From Lichenostomus cassidix (taxonomy: Eukaryota > Chordata > Aves > Passeriformes > Meliphagidae), in the NCBI GenBank assembly GCA_008360975.2, contig CM039179.1, forward strand, positions 51,318,561 through 51,382,560: a stretch of DNA of 64,000 nt. The letters are read 5' to 3'. The notes under the pieces were generated by a model that made no database searches, had not been told where the DNA came from, and was given only the letters and a program-made list of their open reading frames with translations. The translations under genes were made by a program, and so were the position numbers. Below, piece after piece: positions 26,985 to 39,300 of this stretch; the first letter of the stretch is position 1; each line of letters begins with the position of its first letter.

Positions 26985-27145
26985 GTCTGGGTCACTGTCC
27001 CCAGACAGCCCTTGGCTACCACACTGCTGTTGGTCACCTTGTCACAGAAGGAGATCAGGACCTGCCTTTCACAACCCGTGCTGCCTTGGTGTGATGAACT
27101 GGTTTTTCTGTACATGCCCTGTGAAGGCACTCAAGATGACATTTC
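26985..27145 (-). mobile_element. CR1 LINE reverse-transcriptase fragment, antisense
   Basis: The block 'cagaaggagatcaggacctg' followed by 'tgtacatgccctgtgaaggc' and 'actcaagatgac' is the reverse complement of an internal CR1 ORF2 region. It is in the same orientation as the copy at 26,017-26,452 and at a position farther 5' in the element, so the two may be remnants of one insertion separated by deletion and insertion. Confidence 0.7.
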
Positions 27146-27429
27146 TACACTGAAACAAGAGGCAATATAAAAATAGGCCATTTTTTGTCTCAGCAAATCT
27201 GCTATTAAATGAAAGATCAAATTTGGGTGTTAATTTTATTCATAGCCATCTTATGCCCATTTGTTCTTGCACCAACATTTTTCCAGTACTTTTAATAGCT
27301 TTTTTTTTAATGCTCTACATTTACTACTGCCTTTTCAAGCTTCATTTTATGCAGTTTAACAGTGCTTGTAGCCCTTGTAGCTGCTATTCCTAACATAACT
27401 TTTATAGTCTCCTAATCAGTCAAGTAATC

Positions 27430-27915
27430 TTTCTCTGGGCACAGGTATACACTGGGAGAAGAGTGGCTGGAAAGCAGCCCTGCGTAAAGGGATCAGTGGA
27501 GCAAATTGAAAGCAGGCTCAGTGGGAGCCAACAGTGTGCCCTGGCAGCCAAAACGGCAAAATGCATCCTGGGGTGCATCAAGGAAAGCATAACCAGCCAG
27601 TCAAAACTGGTGATTATCCTGCATTCTGTATCAAGCACTGGTGCAGCCTCACATGCACAGTGTTTGGGTAGCCCAATGCATCCAAAGGAGCTGGAAGGAA
27701 TGTCCTCTGGGCAGCAGCTGAGAAATCTGTGCTTGTACAGTTCAGAGAAAAGGAGGTGGTCACTCCTAGACAGGTGGTCAATGCCTCAAGAGTGTCAGTG
27801 TTTAAGAAGCGTTTGAACAATGCCCTCAATAACATGGTTTAACTTTTGTTCAGCCCTGTAGCAGCCAGGGAGTTGGACTGGATGACTGTTGAAGATCCCT
27901 TTCAAATGGAATAGG
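27430..27915 (+). mobile_element. CR1 LINE 3' part, sense
   Basis: Plus-strand CR1 from the ORF2 C-terminal region ('gccaacagtgtgccctggca', 'catcctggggtgcatcaagg') through the end of the frame to the 3' UTR ('agggagttggactggatgac'). It carries stops and small deletions. It faces the minus-strand CR1 pieces at 26.0-27.1 kb. Confidence 0.9.
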
Positions 27916-30000
27916 GTATTCTTTCTATTCTTTTCTTTCCTAAACCTTTGTATAAAAATTCTAATATCTACTGGGAGTAGAAGGGTACTTTTTACACTTT
28001 CCCTTCATTTTTTCCACTTCTGTATTAATTTGGCAGAGTACAGTCATGGTCACGGAAGTAATATTCTACTGATTAGCTTTTAGTTAATCTAGTAGAAACT
28101 CACTCTATAAGTTCCTATACACATGACCCCACTAAATTTTGTCCCATTTATATTACTGTATTTTGGAAGTTCATCTCATTATTCCCTTATATAATATTCA
28201 GGTCTTGTTATGTATTAATGATGTCTCCCAAGTAATAAGGGTAGAAAAAGTTCAGAAAAGACAGAAGCATTGACAGATATTTTTCTATTTTATTAGTGTG
28301 AAACAGTACAGACATAATAAACTTTAGTAAATATAAAATAAAAAGTCTAACATTAGAAAGAAATACTTATTAGAAAGAAACATTATTAGAAATAGTATCT
28401 TTCCTTAGTTTAACCTGATTATCTTTTTAACTCCCACACTGTCTCTCCCAGTGTTACATCTGTTATTCAGCATTTCTAAGAAGAATATGGGTTCCATTCA
28501 TTCATTTCAGTACTCTGCCTGAGGATACAGAACTATGACCCTAAGTCACTTCCTCCCCTAATTTTACACTTATGAGTTACAGAGTACGAGTTAAAAAGTC
28601 ACACTTGAATTAATATCTGTTCTTATTGATGCAGAGTTGGAAGTTTACACAGGATAGATTCAGTGTAATCCTTCCTAATGGATTTGATAAATACAAGATC
28701 AAGCAGAGAGTCCCTTACAAGAATAACCCTGCTAGGATAAACAGACTATAGTGTGTTTAAAGCACACAGTATCTTGATTGCTGCCTTGACATCCATTCCA
28801 CTTCCCTTTTTTATGGGGTGAAGCAGAAGTCTGTGATAGTGTCTGATATGGAATAGCTGAGAGCTGGCAAATAAAATGTGTTTTGCAGGCAGACTCTTTT
28901 AACACATAACTGATAAAAAAGAAGCATCCTTATGCACTGTTATTCAGCCTGGGGCCTGTGTTAAAAAATTATTTCCGAAAAGTCAAGATACTAAATGCTT
29001 AAAAATGGATGAGTGGGCATCCATTTGTTGTTATTCATCACTGTTCTAATTTTCAGAAACATTTTATGAGTGTTAGTAGTCATGTCCCTAGAACTTGCTG
29101 AAATAAATTTAAAATGGTAAAAATGCTCTAGAACTGGAGTTTTCACTGGAGTAAAATTACAGTTATGAAGGTACTGATTTTCATTTTTGTAAATCCTATA
29201 AAACATTTCACCAAATACACATATGAGCTTAAAATGCATATGAATTCTCTTTAACAAAATGTTTTTGGTGAAATGTTGGTAAATGTTGTCTGCTGTTTTT
29301 GAACAAAGCTGGCAAATGGATTTACATTGTTTCAAATATTCATGCATAGAACTGAAAAAGCAGTTTTATAATATATGATTATTTTTAATAATTAATAAAC
29401 AATGAAGTTATCATGTTTTGATGTATAATTACATTTAAAAAATAAAATAATCGATTTTATAGGAAAATAATTTAGGTAAGGTACACTGGTTTTACATCCT
29501 ATTCTGTTACCACTGAAGTGAAATGAAAGCTCTGTAAAAGATTATGTAGCACAAAAGAGCCCATAAAATCAAGTACTTCATATACATAGGACACCAGTAA
29601 ATTAAAGAAGACATGTAACTTTTCATTTTTTCTGGGTTACACTGGCATGCCTTCAGCTATGGACTAGTGTCAAAAGAAATATTAATCAACTCCCCTGTAA
29701 TGCCTCATATTAAAATACTTCAGTTGGATAAGATACATTAATTATTTTGCATTATGTTATTGTAAGAGTAATTTTGAATGCCATTTTTAGATGTATAGTG
29801 TTCAATATGTGTATTGGAGTGAAAGAAATATATAATTTCTGAATATGGTTTATCAGAGTTTTTTTCTTTACACTCCACTTTCCAGACAGAATGTTCTTTC
29901 ATTTCTAAATCTGAAGGGACAGAATTGCATACTGAAAAGAGGGTTGTTTAAAAAACCCTTTAAAAATGATGACTGAATTATTGAATCTGCACCCCTATGT
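27916..30000. other. AT-rich intergenic sequence with an inverted repeat
   Basis: No gene is recognised. A triplicated TTATTAGAAAGAAA-like phrase lies near 28,350-28,395. A perfect 14-bp inverted repeat (AACATTTCACCAAA, 29,202-29,215, against 29,264-29,277) lies inside a 118-codon minus-strand chance frame. Confidence 0.5.
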
Positions 30001-30035
30001 GGTTTGGTTTGGTTTGGTTTGGTTTGGTTTGGTTT
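30001..30035 (+). repeat. (GGTTT)7 pentanucleotide microsatellite
   Basis: Seven perfect tandem copies of GGTTT. A similar shorter TTTG/GGTTT mixture recurs at 62,555-62,580. Confidence 0.95.
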
Positions 30036-30229
30036 CTTTCTTAAGTCTGGGAGTTAATACTGTTCTGTATCGCAGTGATGAAGGTGTTGATAACTACATG
30101 TTATCTGGTAATAACAAACCACAGTGTCAATAGATTTATGGAATCAAATCTTTTGAACTTTGCTGTTTGAGATGACATTGGCAGATACAAAACACTTTAA
30201 TCTCAGACATGTGCACTTTAAAAAGTTAC

Positions 30230-30809
30230 ATAATGTTGCTGTCTCAAGGGGTAGACCTGGAGGAAGGTCAGATGGGTCAAAGCCGCAGCCACAGCTGTGT
30301 GGTGTATGATCAGGGAGCTGGGCTGTGGGCTCCTGGGGGTGTCACCTTCGTGCCTTTTTCTTCAGTCCCATCAGTCCTGTGTTGGGCCTTCTCCTTGTGT
30401 GTCCCAGGAATCTCTCTTCCATCACCAATATCTATCTTCCTGCGTGTCTCCACCAACACCTTGCACAGCCTTGCACATGTCTCCGTAAGAGCCCAGTGCC
30501 ACCTGTCTCCCCACGAGTCTGTCCCCATGGGTGTCCCCAACGGCCTCTCCTTGGCATGTTTCCTCATATTCTTCTTCCCATACATCTCCCAAAGTGTTCC
30601 TCCCCAATGTGTCTCCTGTGCCTCGTGGCTCTCCCTCTTTCCTAAATACATGTGAGCCAAAGCACATGCGGCTCCCCTGCCTGGATGCAGCTTGGGGTGC
30701 AATGGGATATTTATGGCAGTGTCACCTGGACCCTCAGGATCTCCTCCTTTCAGAGCACCTGGCAGCTCCCAGCTACCCAAACCTGCCACTTAGGTCCAAC
30801 ACATGAACA
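30230..30809. repeat. GC-rich, minisatellite-like island
   Basis: About 580 bp of markedly GC-rich, plus-strand pyrimidine-rich sequence in an AT-rich desert. The motif GTGTCYCC / TGTCCCC recurs irregularly every 25-35 bp (for example near 30,398, 30,443, 30,477, 30,501, 30,530 and 30,607), which suggests an old, degenerate minisatellite. Open frames of 80-160 codons exist on both strands because the composition is stop-poor. None has a recognisable domain or a plausible start context. Confidence 0.5.
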
Positions 30810-33257
30810 TTTAACATCAGGTCTTCCTTTCTTTTTTCCTCCTCTCCTCAATTTTTTCAGAGGTCACTCTCATACTTTGCTGCTAAGATTTAAGACTTTC
30901 TTAGTGGATGATGTTTTTCATTGTTTCTACTACATGTGAAATACAGATTTTTTCCTTGCAGTAGGCAGGTTTATTGTTTTCATTCACTTGTAAACTAGTT
31001 ACTTCCTGATCTGAAAAGGAAGGATTGTGTTGTGGTTTTTTTTTTCCTTTTTCTTCCAAGTACATAACTTTCCTCAAAGTAACAAATTTTCACTTTTGGA
31101 GTCAGTCCAAAAAGGTGCTTTAGAGCAAAGTATTAGCAGGCAGGGTTAAAGCCAGGATAGAAGGTTGTATATTGTTAAAGTTACTAGTATCACTATGCTG
31201 CAAATTCTTAGGAGAAACATCTTGGCTATTTTTCAGGGGTAAGATTGACATAGAAAAATGCAGTGCTAAATGACATTTTTTAACTTTTAAAGCATATCAG
31301 AGGTTTTTTTATATATTTGTATTTTATAAGTAAGACATATTAGAAAAAGGAAAAGGGAAAAATTCTTGTTAGCATTTGATTGGAGCATAACTACTTATTA
31401 GATTCTTGGTATAATATTTCTTTCTTAATATACATAATCACCTTGCTTATGCATTTATTGCGTATAATTTTAAGAACAACAAACTCAAAGAAAATGAAAA
31501 CAAAGCAAGCAGGATGTGCAATTCCCAAAAGTGTCCTTTCTTGATCCTGATGGTTGTTTTCACTCTGCTTCTGCCATGAACTCTTTATTTCTTCACTTTT
31601 TGATGTTTGGCTTAGAGAAGCTGTAAATGGCTGACAGGTTCTTTTTGTATTTATTTAGATTCCAGCTGGGACTTTATGTATGAATTTGCTTGAGGCCATG
31701 ATAGTGAACAAAACCATTAAATATGAAGTGCTTTCTTAGCATTGAAGGCCACTTTCTACAGAGATTATGCATAAAATCAATTAAACAGTCAACAAATGTT
31801 GTGGGGACAGACTGCAACAAACAAATAGTCTACACCTGTCAGAAAGTTTAAGAAGCTCTTACTGTTAAATGCATCTTCATATGCATTGTATAACGATGTC
31901 TCCACCCGTCTATTAAAGAAAAACAGAAGTGTTCTCTGTAAGCTGTTTTACAATGCTTTTCCCTCTGAGTCTTTCTGACTCACCTGTTTCCTAGAGAGTC
32001 TTAAGACACATGAGCACATGGAATTTTCTTCATCTTTGTGTAAAACTCTTATTTATATAATAAGGATTAAAACTGTGAATTGAAGATGTTAATTTTACAT
32101 TTCCAGAAGCTCACCAGACCTAAAGGAAAGAGATTTGACAAATCCTCCCTGCAGAATGACTGTGACATTCTAGTTCTGGGGTTTTACTCTAAGTAAAAAA
32201 GTCAGGAAGACATCTAATTTTTAATTAGTTTCCCCCATTTGGGAGATCATCTGATTTTACTGGCAGAATTAGCAAGTGAAATCACTCAAGAGCTGCCATG
32301 TAAATGTCCTCCACCCCTAGGGACTCAGCATATTAAATGAGTACAGTGTTAACCTGGAAATATCATTATTGATTTTAAATGAGAGCAGCTCTGAAATTTG
32401 GAGGAAATCATTAAATTGAAATAATTATTTTGATTCCATTCTCAATCACTGATAATGGAAATTAGAAGTGTATATCTCTTTTATGTGTAAAAGAGGACAA
32501 TTTCTGTCCCACTCCTGCATTTTGCTAATTATAATAAATAATTTAAATTAATTCCAGACAAATTTTATACTGTTTTCTGACAAACAAGAAGAACTTGCAG
32601 GGCATATCAGAAAATAAAAAAAAAGCTGTAATTCTTTTCCTCCTTGATCTTTATTTTTTAACTTCTAACTTATACATAGAATGGAATTTTACTGAAACAA
32701 TTTAGAAGAAATTTTCTGAGATTTTGTTAATTGGTTTATTTTCCCAGTGCCATATAAGTATTCAAAGTCAGCCATATTTCTACGGCAAATTTTCAACACT
32801 CAGACTACAAATAAAGACCATTTCTGGAGTATCTGTATAGAAGCTCATTTACTGCAAAATTTACTATGCTTATGTAAATTCTGAATGACTGCACCCTGGA
32901 GCCATACAGACAGCTGTCACATATTTAAAGCTCAGCCCTCCAAAGGTTCTTGAATAAGGACCCTGGCCTTACTAGCCTGACTAGTCCTATAGAACTGTCA
33001 TTCTTATCACTCATCCTTTTACTACTCGAGAACAAACAATGCCCAGAGATAAGCAGAGATTTGAGAACCTGTGCTTCTCAGTCACTATTTCATGAATTTT
33101 ACTGCTAATACAAAACGCTTGCTTAAAAAGAATCAAGCATTCCCGGTCAAATATTAAGACTGAAAGCTAGTTAATGTAAACAATCACCAGTAATGACATG
33201 CTCTTTTAATGTTTTAATGCACACATATATATACATGCATATGCATATGGATTCATA
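30810..33257. other. AT-rich intergenic sequence
   Basis: No gene or named repeat. The part at 32,215-32,560 is free of low-complexity runs and rich in TAATTA-type homeodomain sites, and looks like a conserved non-coding element. That is an impression only. Confidence 0.5.
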
Positions 33258-33330
33258 CACAATCACAGACTCATAGAACTATTTAGGTTGGAAATTATCT
33301 TTAAGATCATTGAGTCCAGTAAATTGTAGC
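33258..33330 (-). mobile_element. CR1 LINE 3'-terminal scrap, antisense
   Basis: The sequence 'cagactcatagaactattta' followed by 'ggttggaaattatctttaag' and 'atcattgagtcca' is the reversed last ~70 bases of a CR1 element, clearly diverged and extremely truncated. Confidence 0.8.
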
Positions 33331-36300
33331 AAGAATATCTAATACAATCACAAAAGAAAATACATTCAGGCATAATATAATAGTATAGCTTTACCAATTC
33401 CCTTTATATTTTATGCCAAAAATGACATATGTCTCCTTAAAATAATTACACATTCTTACATTTTAAAACATAAATTAATGTAAAAAGACTAGCAAAAAGA
33501 GGTCTTTATTTTGCAAATCCACTCTAAGTCAATGGGGACTGCGTCTTCTAAAATCAGGTAAGTCTTATGCAAATCTAACACAATAATGCAGAGGACTAGT
33601 TTTAAATGTAAGCACTCTGAAAGGATAAATAAAATCAGAGGGGAAAAGATTTACATATTACAATTATTACCATAAATGAAAAGACAAGAAATACAACACC
33701 TCTTCCTGAAACTTTGCAGTCTTTAAAAGTACAGAAAACTAGATATTTTCAAGGAGTTAATCTATTTTGTGACAGCCTCAGAGGTGCATTCCTTTCTTCG
33801 TCACTAATTATTTTTAGAAGTAATGTATTACAGGAAAAATGTTGAAATAACAACAATGAAATACAAGGAAAAGAAAATAATGCATTTTTATTTAACGTAA
33901 ATTTTAAGATTACATTTTTCAAACAACAGATACAGTTAGAAACTGCATCATTTCTTAGACAACTTTATTTTATATAGTCTACAAAATTTAGGGAGCTGTT
34001 TCAAATCTCATTGTAATAGATTTTGGTCTTCTACTACTAATACATTATTAACACCATTAATATTAATAAAGGGGAAAAAATAAGAGGCAATTCTATCAAG
34101 AAAATGCATTATTATTTTCAGTAACAACTGCATCTGCTGTCAATTATTAAAATCAAACTTGTCATTATATAAAACACTATACCTAAAAATGTAAATTTGT
34201 TTCTAAGAACTATCAAGGAGGATATGAGAACTTGTTAAGAATTGAAAAACTTCTGTTAAACAAAAGCTAAGTACTTGAAGATGCTTAGAAATCAATGTAA
34301 CTAAATACAGCCTGGAAAAATATATTAGTAAAACAGAAAGGGATCCAATTCTATAGTGCTCTTGATCATGCAGTCATTTCCAGCTGCAGAATATGGATCT
34401 AAATTATTATCATTTTAATATGCCCAAGGATGTATGTATGTATACTCAAAGGCAAACTCATTGGAACCTGTGAATTTAAACTTCTTGGAATTCTTTCTAC
34501 TATTTCCTTCTATTGTTAGAAAACTGAGCACAAAAGCAGTTCCTTTATCTAATTGTCAGATATATTTGGCTCGCAAATAAGCTCCAAAAGGTCAATATTT
34601 GGATGGCCCACAATAAATGTATATTTTCTGCATATTTCACTAAAAACATAGTCCCTTTTACTGCTTTTGTCAGAGCTCTAAGAAAAGAAACCATTTTGGC
34701 AACTACTTTGCCAATAAGCTTCCCTGAATAATAATTTGATGAATAATATGTTGGAATATATAAAGAAGTGATAACCATCTATTTCTATATATATATATGT
34801 CCTGTGAATATTAATTCCTGTAATGAGAGAGTACCTGCCTAATTTATAGGCTGGTCAATATGGTTTTATTCAGATTAAGGGCATGATTAGAAGTAATGAC
34901 TTTCCTTTTCACTTAATTTTGACATTTTCTTGTTTTCTTCTGTTAGAATTTCTCAGAAAGTTGCATCTTATGTCCCTTCAAAACAATATATAAAAAAGCA
35001 TTACCCTAACAGAAAGAGGCATTCAGCAATGAAAGCAAAAGATCTCCAAACAGCTGGAACTCAACAAGGTATAATCAAAGAAATACCTTGAGCAGAAGCT
35101 GTTTCAAACACAGGTAAGGAACGTGCAGTAGAGTTTGTCACTGCATGTCCTCCACCTGGCTACTACTGGTTCTTTGGCTCTATTGAGTTACTGATTTTCA
35201 TTCAACTACACCAGCTTCCAGCAGAATCATGTTTTATGAACCATGGCTATGTTTTAGGTCTGAAATTGGTATATGTAGGCACATTGCTCCCATTTACTAC
35301 AGACTAGCATATGTATAATAACTATGTAGTGATCTCGATTTTAAAGTATGTACAAACCTTATTATTCACAAGCACTGTGAATAGATCACCTAAAGTCACT
35401 ATGTGCCTCCCTAGCTCTGAATTTCCACAGAAGTACTTTGGTGTGACCTCCTTGGGAATCTTTCAGTAAACCAGCATGTACATCCAACAGACCTTATAAA
35501 AAAGAGGATGGTTGCAGTGTTAAGTCCAAGCCATTGGCAAGACTTGTGACTTTTTGAATTTTAAATAGCTGCTGGGAGACAAACTGGTACCTCGTTTCTA
35601 TTTTACATGAGCTCTTTACGGTCAGAGGAGTAGTCCAGGTTGTCAAAAAGCTTAGTTAACTCCACACTGTACACCAACAGAGTAAAAGTAACATTCTGGA
35701 CTTCCCAGGAAAAGGTCTTAGAGATTATATTAAGAGATGTTGGGTTGAAGCAGATGAATTCTCTTCGTTTTTTCTTTTGAAGCAGTGCTCATATGCAGTA
35801 AGAAAAAAAAAATTAATGTGTTAGAAGACATACCACGGGTGTAAATAAGACATACTCAAGTGTAATAATAACTCCTATATCCTCTCAAAGTTGATATGAA
35901 TTTGAAATTCTGAAATAGGAAGGATAAATGAATCCTAAATTTTCAATTTCTCTCAGCTTTTCAACTGCTGCACTATTATTGTGGATTACTTTACTAATAC
36001 TGTACTGGTAATATTTTTTGAGAGAGTGTTTATTATTACTGTTTATGAGGGACAAATATGGTGGCAAAGTTTGTTCATAATGGTTTGAGATTTCTATATG
36101 GCCATTTAGAAGACACTGGATTCAGTATGCAGCTTCAAGGTTAAAGAGATTGGTTATGCAAACAGATCAAAATGAGACACCCTGCAAGCATGCAGATAAA
36201 GCACAGGGATACTAGTGAGTTAAAAGTAAAAAAGGGATAGAAATACCTTTTTTGGCACTACATGCCAGATCCAAATTTTGGGTTTGGTCAAAGCTAAATT

Positions 36301-39300
36301 TCCAAACCCCAAATTAAGACTGCAAAGTATCCCATTGTGTCATGCCTGTAATTACATTTCAGGGGCAGCATTTGTTTTGGGTTGGCTCTGTAAGTTACTC
36401 CTGTAGTTACTACTTTGGAAAGGCCTCTGTAAAACACATCTACTTTCCAGCCTGGATACATGGATCTACAGTATCAGTTTGCAATAGTCAAATCTGTATG
36501 CCAGCAAGGCTTCTAAGGCTGCACACTGTATCTAATTTCCACAGTAGATTTTGGGAAGCATAATCAAAATGTGTTAAATATCACAAAAAATGAATGGACG
36601 AGAACATAACAAGAGACTTATCTCTGCCAATCCAATGCAGAGAAAATATATCTATGTAATTAAAATTATCTAACTATAGTCTGATGTGGATGTTTGTTTA
36701 TCAGGATTAATTATAATACACAAATGCTGTTTATGGTTACAAGTACACAATTAAGGACAACACAGTATAAAATTCAAATAACATATGGCATTTGCGGAAC
36801 CAGCAGTGCCACCAGAAAAAACATACCAGTTGTCATATTTTATTAATCCTATGATAAACTATTGCTGCATTGTAATTAAATGAGCAGGACAGTCAGCTGA
36901 CTTCATTATCAGAGCTCCTGTTTTCTTTGAAACTCTTGTAACTTAGAAGTCCAATTATTTATTAATATTACATTGTGCTATTGAATGTGAATTACTGTAG
37001 GGATAGCGGGCTTGAGTTATTCTCCAGAAATATTATTCCAATATAGCAATGATTTATGCTAGGTATTAATTTTGCCATGTTTCATATTGTATCTCTTTAT
37101 ATGTAGTTCTTGGCAAGAATAACTGGTCCAATGTTCCTTAGGTAATGAGCTATTAAGTTCAACAAGTGAACTTACAGTGCCCTTAGAAATATAGCATTCA
37201 CATTTAGCTCTCATTCACATCAGAGGTTAATACCCTCACAATTTAATAACTCCCATCTAACAAAGGTGATCAATACTATTCTGTTTCATATGTTGGAACG
37301 AACATAAAAATTATCTTAGTAACATGTATCAGTAGCATCCAAAATTTGAAAAAAAAAATCTTTTCAGTATCCAAAAAAATTTGTAAGAATTATAATACTA
37401 CTGAAAAGGAAATTAAAACCTTACACATTGTGAAAAGATAGCCCTAATTATTTTCATTACATAAATAAAACCTGGAGATATAATCCAAAAGCAAATGCAG
37501 TACCTTAAAATAAATTCATGTTGCAGTGCTGACCACTCTTTGGATTAAAAAATGATTGAAATAATGTCTAACCCTATATTACTGATTCTTCTCAGCAACA
37601 AGAACTCAATAACTTTAAATATGTCAGGGTCATGTACACACCTTGTAAGTGCTCATCTTGCATTCAGGGGCACCAGATAAAAGACATTTTTCTCAGAATG
37701 TCTTTGGTATTACCATGTGGACACAACTAAAATAAACTGTCAGCCTATTCTGGTTTTAAAACTCAACAATAGGGCAAGTAGATATTCTAATTACTTCACC
37801 AAGAAAAAGATCATTTGACCTGAAACAGGTTAACTGGTTCAAATAGCAAACTAACAGTTGCAAGAAAATTTTCCAGTAAGTTCTTATAAATCTGGAGGTA
37901 AAAATAGAGATTAATTATAGGTGAAATACTGAACATATTACATCCAAGTAGAAGTTAAGCAGAATTTTAAACTTAGAAGAAAGTCTTATACGTTTTTCTT
38001 GTTCTCTGTTAGTATGAAAACATGAGCCACAGTTATATTATGTAAATCTCCCAATTCAAAAGTTACAATGTCCAATCTCTTATTAAATGCTAAGTGGTTT
38101 AAAATTACTTAATTTTGTGTACTTAAATATATTCAATTGACATAAAGGATCAGTTCTCACAGCTTCTGGAAAGGGCTCTGAAAAGGATTTATCTGAAATC
38201 GAAAGGATTTTGGGAGAAGCCACGGCTCATGCATAAATAAACAAGAACAAAACACCTCACATAATGAATCACATGAATTTTTATCAAAACCACATGATAT
38301 GTTGTGTAAAACTGCATTGATGTCTGGATTGCAGAGTAAACCTGGTTAATTAAATATGTTTTCATGTGCAAGCACAGAGCTACATCTTTATAACTTTTAT
38401 ATCAAATAAATTAAGATGCCACAAAGAACAGAATTCATTGGTATGTCAATAGATAAGATATTCAGTAGCCTACGCATGCTTTTCTCTCTTTATCAAGACA
38501 AAGAATATTTTAAATCTTGCTTTTCAAATTGCAGGTTTATTCCACAATCATCTATAGACTGGAGGACAGGGCATATGAAAAACAAATCAACCAACCAACC
38601 AAAACAAAACAAAAACCACCCGAAAAAAATATGCTTAAAACTGCAAAGAGAGGAAGAAATCTGAATCTACATCTACTATATCCTAATAAGCTTCTATTGA
38701 AAGGGAAACAAGACTCTTCTTGCTGTGCCCTGTATCTCTAGAAGGACTGTTAATCATGCATGGAGAAAACAACAGCCTCCCTGGGGAGTGGAATTGTCTG
38801 AAGAGTAATGGCACTGAACAGACACTTCTCACTATTGGCTAACTATTGGCTCATCATTCAGCACTCTATTCCTCTAGTCAGTCTCAAATGTATCAATTTG
38901 TTTAGGAAGCTAATAGCCCACCCAAAATGACTGGGAATTCGATCTACAATGAACACATCTGAAAAAAAGACTTAAAGATGAGGTACCACAATAATAGGCT
39001 GCAGTGCCTAAATTCCTTTCCAGATCTAAACTCAAATTAATTTCACACAACACTTCCCCTATTTGTTTCTTTCTATTAATGGAGTATGTTAATCATACTG
39101 GAAACATGTTTGTTATAGCAATACTTTGTAAATAATATTTTTTACTGTTTCCAAATGAGCTATTCATAAACAAAGTATATCGAAAGTGATTATGTGAAAC
39201 AATGAATTTTGGAACTACAAGAGAAGAGATTTTGCTTTTAACATAATTGAACTAATTTATGTCATGAAATTGGATTGACATATTTTGGAGTGCAAAGCTG

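Noticed and set aside
30209..30806. Multiple 80-160-codon frames on both strands
   Set aside because: They arise from GC-rich, stop-poor minisatellite-like DNA, with no frame preferred.
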